Source of the DNA: JAWKVD01 sp041398225
Lineage (GTDB): Bacteria; Pseudomonadota; Alphaproteobacteria; Caulobacterales; Hyphomonadaceae
DNA: 64,000 nt
Assembly: GCA_041398225.1 (NCBI GenBank)
Contig: JAWKVD010000005.1
Location: forward strand, 62,001-126,000
Direction of reading: 5' to 3'
Part shown: piece after piece, positions 57,793 to 64,000 of the stretch
Layout of the letters: each line of letters opens with the position of its first letter
Position numbering within the stretch: the stretch's first letter is position 1
Translations under genes and position numbers: made by a program
Notes under the pieces: model-generated
Told to the model about the DNA's origin: nothing
What the model saw: the letters and a program-made list of their open reading frames with translations, nothing else
The model's database searches: none

Positions 57793-60258
57793 CTAACCGC
57801 CGAACTTGTACGCGAAGCGCACGCCGATCTGACGCGGCGGCGCGACGTTGACATAGTATGTCCGCACATTCGCGCCATCGATCGTCTGGTTATAGAGCGA
57901 TGTGCCGCGCACGCCGGTCTCGGCGTATTCATCGAACAGGTTCTTGATGTAGCCGGTGACTGACCACTGCCCTGCATCGTAGATCAGCGCGGTGTTTGCG
58001 ATGCCGAAGGAGTCGAGCGTCAGACTGCTCCCTCGTCCGCCGGTGCGCGTCAGCACGTCATCCTGCCACGAATAACCGAAGTTCCACTTGATGTCCGCTC
58101 CGTTGGAAAGCGGGCGAACATAGTTGGCGAACGCAGAGAAGGTCTGCCCAGGCGCCCCGGGAAGTCGATCGCCGACTTTTCCGTCCTCGAAACCCGAACC
58201 GAAGCCGGGAGGAGTGATCGTGCGAACCAGCGAAGGGACGTCCTCGGTCAGGCGCGCTTCGGCGCGGCTGTAGGCGCCCTGGAACGACCAGTTGTCGGTC
58301 GCCCGCCAGCTTGAAGTGAGCTCCAGGCCCTTCGACTCCGCCCCTGATGCATTGATCGTGATGGGGATGGAGGCGTTAACCGTCGCCGAGGACACCTGCG
58401 GATCGGTCCAGTCGATATAGAACACATCCCCGTTGACGATCAGATCGCCGCCAAACCAGGACGACTTGAAGCCGATCTCGTAGTTCTTGGTCTTGTCGGG
58501 CAGGTATTGCCGTTCATCGAACTCGGCGATGTCGCCCGGATTCGGTCCATACTGCTGGCCCGGAGCCAAGGCGCACTGCCCCTGGGGCTTGCTCGGGTCG
58601 TAAGCGCCGCAGGGCGGAACGCCGTTGGAGTTCCCGATCCGGTAGCCCTCGGACACCGTCAGATAAGTCATGAAGTCGGGAGTAATGTCGTAGGAGGTGT
58701 TGAACTTGAACAACGTTCCGTTGTCTTTTTGCCCGCCCTCCTCGAACACCAGATTCACTTCATCCGGACCGGCGCCGTAGAACAGGGTATAGAGCAGCGG
58801 AAAATCGACCGCGTCGGCGGTCTTGAGATTGTACTCGTAATAGCGGCCGCCGACAGTGACATTCCACTTGTCGGTGACGTCGTAGCCGATCTCGCCGAAC
58901 AGAGCCTTCTCAGTCAGTTCTGACGTACCGACCGAATAGTACTCCAGCACGTCCGGACGGAGCTGATCCGCACCCCATTCCGCGACCGCGAACTCGTCGA
59001 AGTGGGGCGTAAATTCCTTGGATGAGCCCCAGCCGTCCGCGTGGTTGTAGAAAGCCCCGACGATCCAGCTCAACGGACCCGGCGTCTTGGACACCAGGCG
59101 CAGCTCCTGGTTGACGTACTCGTCGTCTTCATCCTCGCGCGTAAAGGCCGTGAAGGTCGGAAACGCCTCGTAGGAATATTCCAGCGTGATCAGAAGATCC
59201 GTTTGATCACGCTGACCGCCCTCCTTGTAGCGCGCCCAAGCCGAGGCGGAGGTCAACTCCGCAAAACCCAGATCAGCGATCACCTCCAATGAAAGGAGTT
59301 CATCGCGGCGCTGGTTGGGCTCCACCACGCGCATGCCAGCTTCGTACTTGCCGGCGGGAACCGTGCTGCGGTGACTGGAAACCGTACGTCCTTCGACATC
59401 CTGGAACTGGTGATAATAGGTCAGCGTGGCATCCAACCAGTCGGTGGGTTGCCAGCGTGCAGCCAATCGACCGTAAAGCGCTTCGACGCCGTTGGCGTCC
59501 TTTACCGGCGCGAAGTTCGCCGCGCGCGCCGTCGGGTCGGAAAAGTCCGGATCCGGTTCCGAGACGCCGATATCCTTCACCACAAACGGATAATCGATGA
59601 ACCCGGTGTTATTCTGATACCCGACAGACCCCCGAATGGCGAAGCGGTCACCGAACGATTTGTTGAAGATGACGCTGGTGTCGGTGCTGATGCCGTCCGC
59701 TTCGGAGTATGAATAGGCGTCCGTCATCAGCTCGAGAGAATCGACGTCAAAGTCGGGCTTCTTGGGGATGTAACGGATCGCCCCACCCAACGTGCCCGCG
59801 CCATAGAGCGTTCCCTGCGGTCCCAGCAGAACTTCGACTCGCTCAAGGTCGTTGAGCTTGAGATCGACGTAGAACGGCACCTCGCCGACATAAGTCGCGA
59901 CCGTTCCGCCGCCGCTGGAGACGCCTTCCTCGCTGCTGATCGGATCGGCGTTGAGACCGCGAACGATAATCTGGTTTCCGGAACGCGGCCCCTGGTCCAC
60001 CAGGCTGATGCCCGGCACCACGGCTAGCACATCCGAAAGTTCCTCCAGCCCTTGCTCCTGAATGGCTTCGGAACCGACAGCCGCAACGTTTATGGGGGCG
60101 TCCTGAACCGTCTCATCACGCCGTGTGGCGGTGACGATCACCACCTCACGCGTGGCCTCTTCGGCCTGCTGGGCGTAGGCTGGCAGGGACGCCAGCTCCA
60201 ACGCACAGGAGCTCAACACCAGAACGCTGGCGGATTTGAACAGTACGTTTTTTGACAT
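57793..60258 (-). CDS. TonB-dependent outer-membrane receptor
   Basis: The 821-residue precursor has a signal peptide (VLVLSSCALELASLPAYAQ), then a short segment REVVIVTATRRDETVQDAPI that resembles the start of the plug. The plug follows with LSDVLAVVPGISLVDQGPRS and NQIIVRGLNADP, and then the 22-strand barrel ends with VRTYYVNVAPPRQIGVRFAY and a terminal KFGG. Conserved barrel motifs such as VELLLGPQGTLYGAGTLGGA are present. Substrates of this type are siderophores, vitamin B12 or plant-derived compounds; nothing here decides which. The start at 60258 (MSKNVLFKS) was chosen because upstream frame extensions are low-complexity. Confidence 0.93.
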   Translation of the reverse strand: MSKNVLFKSASVLVLSSCALELASLPAYAQQAEEATREVVIVTATRRDETVQDAPINVAAVGSEAIQEQGLEELSDVLAVVPGISLVDQGPRSGNQIIVRGLNADPISSEEGVSSGGGTVATYVGEVPFYVDLKLNDLERVEVLLGPQGTLYGAGTLGGAIRYIPKKPDFDVDSLELMTDAYSYSEADGISTDTSVIFNKSFGDRFAIRGSVGYQNNTGFIDYPFVVKDIGVSEPDPDFSDPTARAANFAPVKDANGVEALYGRLAARWQPTDWLDATLTYYHQFQDVEGRTVSSHRSTVPAGKYEAGMRVVEPNQRRDELLSLEVIADLGFAELTSASAWARYKEGGQRDQTDLLITLEYSYEAFPTFTAFTREDEDDEYVNQELRLVSKTPGPLSWIVGAFYNHADGWGSSKEFTPHFDEFAVAEWGADQLRPDVLEYYSVGTSELTEKALFGEIGYDVTDKWNVTVGGRYYEYNLKTADAVDFPLLYTLFYGAGPDEVNLVFEEGGQKDNGTLFKFNTSYDITPDFMTYLTVSEGYRIGNSNGVPPCGAYDPSKPQGQCALAPGQQYGPNPGDIAEFDERQYLPDKTKNYEIGFKSSWFGGDLIVNGDVFYIDWTDPQVSSATVNASIPITINASGAESKGLELTSSWRATDNWSFQGAYSRAEARLTEDVPSLVRTITPPGFGSGFEDGKVGDRLPGAPGQTFSAFANYVRPLSNGADIKWNFGYSWQDDVLTRTGGRGSSLTLDSFGIANTALIYDAGQWSVTGYIKNLFDEYAETGVRGTSLYNQTIDGANVRTYYVNVAPPRQIGVRFAYKFGG

Positions 60259-60412
60259 AGACGGGCCTTGCTTGTTGGTGCTTGACTTTGTGCTCAGGCG
60301 CTGACCCCCGCCTTCGATGCAGTCACAGTGATTGCGCGCCGCCGCGCGGAACAAGACGAGCGAGGCAAATTGGTCGGCTTCTTTCTGCGAGTGACACAAA
60401 ACCGTGACGCAC

Positions 60413-62012
60413 ATGCCCAATGTTCGAGCATCCGTTCCCGACATGCTGAAGAAAGCGGGGCAGCTCCTATCCGGCGGACAGCACCGGGAAGCACATGCAC
60501 TGTGCTTGGAGGTCCTGAAGGTCGACCCCAAAATCCCATGCCTTCTATATGTTAGGGGTGATCGCCGCAGACCATCAGAACCACGGCCAGGCAGTCGAGT
60601 TGTACGACCGGGCGATCTCGCTCTCACCGCGTTTCGCCCAAGCATTCGCACAGAAGGCGCGCAGCCTTCTGGCGCTTCATCAACGCTCTGAAGCCGTCAG
60701 CGCGGCCGATTCGGCGGCCGCCGCCGCCCCCGAGGACGGCTATACGCTCAATACCATCGGCGTTGTGTACTCACGCGCCGGCCTGCATGCGCGCGCCATA
60801 CCCTTCTACAGGCAGGTCGCCGAGAGAGCGCCAAGCGCGGCGCATTTCTACAATCTTGCCGCCGCGCTGCAATTCATGGGCGAGATGGACGAGGCGCGCG
60901 CGGCCTATCGGGAAACGCTGAAGTTGGACCCATCCCACGGCCACGCCTGGTCGGGTCTGGTCCAGATCACCCGCCAGACGCCGGAAGCCAACGAAATCGA
61001 CTCTCTCCTGGGAGTCTTCGACCCGGAAAACGCCAACCCGGATGAAACGCTGAACATCGGTCACGCACTCGCAAAGGCATATGAAGACCTGGGACGCGAT
61101 GCAGAAGCCATGTCATGCCTCGCGCGCGCCAAAGCGCCGAAACGCGCCAGCCTCAAAGCCTCCACGGATTTCGACAATCGCCTTTTCGACGCCGCGGAGC
61201 GGACTGCTTCCCTTCCCGGCTCCGGCGGCCTCGCGGGACCCTCGCCGATTTTTATTGTCGGCATGCCGCGTACCGGCACCACGCTCGTCGACCGCATTCT
61301 CTCAAGTCACAGCGAGTGCGCCTCCGCGGGCGAACTGACCGACTTCTCCATGGCGTTGAAGCGCAGAACCGGAACCAAAACGCCCCACGTTCTCGATCCC
61401 GAGACGCTTGAAGCTTCGGCAACGGTGGAACCCGCTGCGGTGGGACAGGACTATCTGGAATCCGTTCGGACCTCTCTTGGCCTGACCGGGCGCTTCATCG
61501 ACAAGATGCCGCTGAACGCCTTCCTGGCGCCGAACATCCTGCGCGCCTTGCCGGACGCCCGCGTGATCTGCCTCCGCCGTCATCCAGCGGATGCCGTGCT
61601 GAGCAACTACCGTCAGCTATTCGCGACCAGCTTCGGCTACTACGCCTACGCCTACCATCTCGAAGACACCGCCCGCTATTATGTACGCTTCGACCGAATG
61701 ATCGCGCGCTTCCGGGAAACGCTGCCCGCCGATCGCTTCATTGAGGTGCACTACGAGAAGGTGGTCGACGATCTGGAAGGCGAGACGCGCCGCCTGCTCG
61801 AGTTCTGTGATCTCCCCTTCGAAGCGGCCTGCCTGACCTTCCATCAAAACGCCGCGCCCGTCGCGACAGCCAGCGCCGCTCAGGTCCGCAAACCGCTCTA
61901 CCGTACGTCCCTGGACCGCTGGCGACGGTGCCGCCCCGCAATTGACCCGGCGCTGCGAATCTTGATCGATGAGGGATGCATGACGGTCGAGGAGCTTGCC
62001 TCAGCCGATTAG
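60413..62012 (+). CDS. TPR-repeat sulfotransferase, frame break near 60530
   Basis: The N-terminus (MPNVRASVPDMLKKAGQLLS) and two TPR-like repeats (GGQHREAHALCLEVLKVDP) read in one frame. From about 60537 a second frame continues YMLGVIAADHQNHGQAVELY and further TPRs up to about residue 190. The C-terminal sulfotransferase domain starts PIFIVGMPRTGTTLVDRILS, the PAPS 5'-phosphosulfate-binding loop. One surplus A in the AAAA run at 60530-60533 would explain the break (DPKSHAFYMLG results). An alternative is a shorter gene from 60549. TPR-sulfotransferases sulphate peptides or lipids, but the target is unknown. It lies 154 bp from the divergent TonB-dependent receptor gene. Confidence 0.78.
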
Positions 62013-62027
62013 GCGCACCCTCCGGCG

Positions 62028-62043
62028 TTAACCTTTTGTTAAC
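62028..62043. promoter_or_regulatory. CtrA-binding-site consensus (TTAA-N7-TTAAC)
   Basis: TTAA (62028-62031), seven bases (CCTTTTG), then TTAAC (62039-62043) is a perfect match to the CtrA recognition sequence of alphaproteobacteria. It lies 60 bp before the start of the gene at 62103. CtrA directs cell-cycle and motility genes in this group, and the downstream gene and the CheB gene fit such control. Confidence 0.75.
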
Positions 62044-62102
62044 CGATGCGCCGGCGATGTCTTAACTGTACGCGCGTTATTAGCAACGATTAGAGAGACC
62101 CC

Positions 62103-63152
62103 ATGCGGCTCCACTTCGTCGACGACTGCGCCACAGACTCACATCTGGTGTCTCAACTGTTCTCGAACGACTGCACCGTCTCGCTGCGCACAAGCAGCCG
62201 GTTGCAGGAGCTTCTGGACGAGAACGACGAGAGCGCCGCTGATTGCATCTTCCTTGATGTGATGCGCCCCGACTCGGTCTCCATGCGGGACGACGTCGAC
62301 GCGGTGCGCGCACGGACCCCGGCGCCGATCTTCTTCGTGACGGGAGGAGAGGCTCCGCCTCTGCGTCCAGCAGCGTTGGATGCCGGAGCGGAGGGCCTGA
62401 TCGAGAAGCAGCAGCTGACGCGGGAGGTCGTGCTGCAACTGGCCCACAACGCACTCGTGCGCTCTCAATCGCAACGAACGACGCCCCAGCTTCCCCCTCT
62501 ACAAAGAAGGCCAACGGTCGCCAGGGTCGCGCCAGCCAGGCGCTCCGCCGAAACGCGTGTACTCGCTCCCGTGACGCGCGCGCTTGCCGACGGCCTGAAT
62601 TCGATCCGTCGTTCCCTCGACGACCAAGCCGTCAACGCGGCCCTGCGGAACGCCGTGATCGACGCCTCGAATATCGCTTCCGGGCTCGATAGGTTTATCC
62701 ATGCCGATCCGCATTGCATCGAGCGCTGCGATATTCTTTCGATCTGCGCAAAAGCCCGCCCAGAGATCGACAAAGCGGCGAGACGCATCGGCGCCAGCGT
62801 GTTCTGGGACGTGCGGCCGGGCGGATACGCACAGATCGGGTCCAGCGAACAGGCCGTCGAAGGACTGAAACACTTCATGTTTGCCGTCACCCGACTGATG
62901 GGCGCGGACTCAACCATTCTGGTTGTGGCGGAACCGTCAGAACAATCAGGCGGCGTGGTCGTCCGAGTCTACGGCACGGGGCTAATGCTGCCGTCCAACT
63001 GGGACTCTCTGGAAGAAGCCGGGAGCGTTCCGCGCATGCCCGATCAAGCGCGCGCGTCTCTGGCGCTAGCGATGCGCTTGCTTGGCGCAACGCGCGAACA
63101 GATTCAAATCTCGCAGCAGTGCACGACCTCGGTCATCACGCTTCATCTCTAG
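62103..63152 (+). CDS. Receiver domain fused to a degenerate histidine-kinase-like region
   Basis: The 349-residue protein has an N-terminal receiver fold with all catalytic residues (Asp7/Asp8, phospho-Asp52 in CIFLDVMRPD, Thr80 in FFVTGG, Lys102 in LIEKQQL). A Gln/Arg/Pro-rich linker follows (about 118-150), then a helical region (ALADGLNSIRRSLDDQAVNA, IASGLDRFIHADPH) and an ATPase-like alpha/beta part (GASVFWDVRPGGYAQIGSSE, TILVVAEPSEQSGGVVVRVY). The phospho-acceptor His box and the N- and G-boxes of kinases are absent. It may act as a phosphotransfer or dimerisation partner, similar in idea to ChpT, but this is inference. A CtrA site is in its promoter. Confidence 0.6.
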   Translation: MRLHFVDDCATDSHLVSQLFSNDCTVSLRTSSRLQELLDENDESAADCIFLDVMRPDSVSMRDDVDAVRARTPAPIFFVTGGEAPPLRPAALDAGAEGLIEKQQLTREVVLQLAHNALVRSQSQRTTPQLPPLQRRPTVARVAPARRSAETRVLAPVTRALADGLNSIRRSLDDQAVNAALRNAVIDASNIASGLDRFIHADPHCIERCDILSICAKARPEIDKAARRIGASVFWDVRPGGYAQIGSSEQAVEGLKHFMFAVTRLMGADSTILVVAEPSEQSGGVVVRVYGTGLMLPSNWDSLEEAGSVPRMPDQARASLALAMRLLGATREQIQISQQCTTSVITLHL

Positions 63153-63201
63153 AATCGACAGCGTTGGAACGGCCCGCCGCATGATGCGGCGTTTTGGCGC
63201 G

Positions 63202-63244
63202 ACGCATTATGCGTGCCAGTAACCACCAATTGACGGTCGTCAAT
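63202..63244. promoter_or_regulatory. Two palindromes upstream of the cheB-type gene
   Basis: ACGCAT-T-ATGCGT (63202-63214) and ATTGAC-GGTC-GTCAAT (63229-63244) are perfect inverted repeats, 14 bp apart. The second has TTGAC-N4-GTCAA geometry, as in Crp/Fnr-family sites but with C/G at the fifth position. They lie 135-180 bp upstream of the gene at 63379. Confidence 0.5.
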
Positions 63245-63378
63245 GTCATTTTGGCCCGTCGCGCTAGTTTGCCTCATGGAACGCACGACTCTGCGTGAGG
63301 CGTTCTGGCTGACGTGAATCAGCATTCGAAACGGAACTGAAGACACGTGGGGACGCTGTCCCTGCGAGCGGAGGAACT

Positions 63379-64000
63379 ATGTCGAAGCGACCTACATTTG
63401 TCATTGGTCTTGGCGCATCCGCCGGCGGTCTCGAAGCTCTTGAGAAGTTCTTCGACAATGCGCCTGTCGACAGCGGCGGCGCCTTCGTTGTGGTGATGCA
63501 CCTTTCTCGTGACTTCAACAGCATGCTTGACGAGCTTCTGGCGCGCCACACATCGATGAAGGTCCAGCCCGTCGTCGACCGCGCCGAACTCGAGGCCGAC
63601 ACGGTTTATGTCATCCAGCCCGCCACGACGATCGAGCTTCAAGGCGCCTCATTTCGGGTGACGACGCGGCCGCTGGTCGACCCGCAAGGGCCGATCAGCA
63701 CGATCGATACGCTGTTCCGCTCCATCGCCACACAATGGCGCGAACGCGCAGCGGCGGTCGTGCTTTCAGGTTCGGGATCGGACGGATCGCGCGGCGTTAT
63801 CGAGGTGCAGAAGGCCGGCGGCTTCGCGTGTGCGCAAGCGCCCGAAACCGCGAAGTTCGATTCGATGCCAGTCGCAGCGATCGCTACCCGCTCGGTACGC
63901 GCGGTGGAAGCGCCCGAACACCTCGCCCAGATTGCAATCGAAGGCATTCTGGTGCCTGGCCTGAACGCCGGCCGACACTTTGTCACCGATCATGACGGCG
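63379..64000 (+). CDS. CheB-type methylesterase domain, probably start of a CheB-CheR fusion (runs off the right edge)
   Basis: The frame from ATG 63379 (GGAGGAACT before it) stays open to the window end (207 residues). It shows a full CheB catalytic domain: FVIGLGASAGGLEALEKFFD with Ser14, VVMHLSRDFNSMLDELLARH with His41, and AAVVLSGSGSDGSRGVIEVQ with the catalytic Asp. The catalytic domain stands at the very N-terminus without the usual receiver domain. This, and VTDHDG at the edge, is typical of the large CheB-CheR-PAS hybrid proteins that methylate and demethylate receptors. The fusion itself lies outside the window and is inferred. Confidence 0.8.
   Translation, partial: MSKRPTFVIGLGASAGGLEALEKFFDNAPVDSGGAFVVVMHLSRDFNSMLDELLARHTSMKVQPVVDRAELEADTVYVIQPATTIELQGASFRVTTRPLVDPQGPISTIDTLFRSIATQWRERAAAVVLSGSGSDGSRGVIEVQKAGGFACAQAPETAKFDSMPVAAIATRSVRAVEAPEHLAQIAIEGILVPGLNAGRHFVTDHDG

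Noticed and set aside
1..64000. Mobile elements or prophage
   Set aside because: No transposase, integrase, phage structural gene or terminal inverted repeat was recognised. The holin-like gene at 807 is a solitary cellular membrane protein.

Overview
This window comes from the chromosome of a GC-rich alphaproteobacterium, most likely of the Caulobacterales/Maricaulales type. The evidence is the housekeeping order (lysC-ptsP-rodZ-ispG, prfA-prmC-DUF4167), a consensus CtrA site (TTAA-N7-TTAAC) at 62028, a cbb3 oxidase cluster with its maturation genes, a FixL/FixK-like oxygen circuit and a large TonB-dependent receptor. No tRNA, rRNA, CRISPR array, insertion sequence or prophage was seen.

Layout. 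1-6.7 kb: a partial AMP nucleosidase, two small envelope-stress-type membrane proteins and the class Ia ribonucleotide reductase. nrdB and nrdA are separated by an outer-membrane-type protein, and both carry NrdR-like boxes upstream. 6.7-15.3 kb: a lipoprotein amidohydrolase, PutA, a GT4 glycosyltransferase interrupted by two frameshifts, a PstS-like phosphate-binding protein and an alkaline-phosphatase-superfamily enzyme. 15.6-25 kb: a two-domain M16 peptidase, then the three genes of a carboxy(nor)spermidine route to polyamines (ornithine decarboxylase, carboxynorspermidine decarboxylase and dehydrogenase), interspersed with small genes. The decarboxylase gene is preceded by a long leader with a strong hairpin over its start codon. 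25-42 kb: small proteins, then core housekeeping genes on the minus strand (prmC, prfA, ispG, rodZ, ptsP, lysC), with a phytase, a MAPEG protein and a CE15-like esterase inserted, followed by ubiG, DUF924 and LOG-family genes on the plus strand.

42-58 kb is a microaerobic respiration island. It holds a universal stress protein, a 31-residue membrane peptide, a small lipoprotein, a conserved hypothetical, a FixL-like hybrid kinase, an OmpR-type regulator, a FixK-like Crp/Fnr regulator, ccoNOQP-ccoGHIS, a 74-residue membrane protein and a broken hemN. Three Fnr/FixK-type boxes lie in the three intergenic regions that would control these units. The FixL-like PAS domain has Arg where FixL has its haem-ligand His, and the FixK-like protein lacks the Fnr iron-sulphur cysteines, so the oxygen sensor is not obvious.

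58-64 kb: a TonB-dependent receptor, a TPR-sulfotransferase with one frame break, an unusual receiver-plus-degenerate-kinase protein with a CtrA site in its promoter, and the start of a CheB-type (probably CheB-CheR fusion) gene behind two palindromes.

Three otherwise well-conserved genes (GT4, hemN, TPR-sulfotransferase) carry single-base indels. Restoring two bases in hemN recreates its canonical radical-SAM cysteine motif, so sequencing error or very recent decay must be considered throughout.
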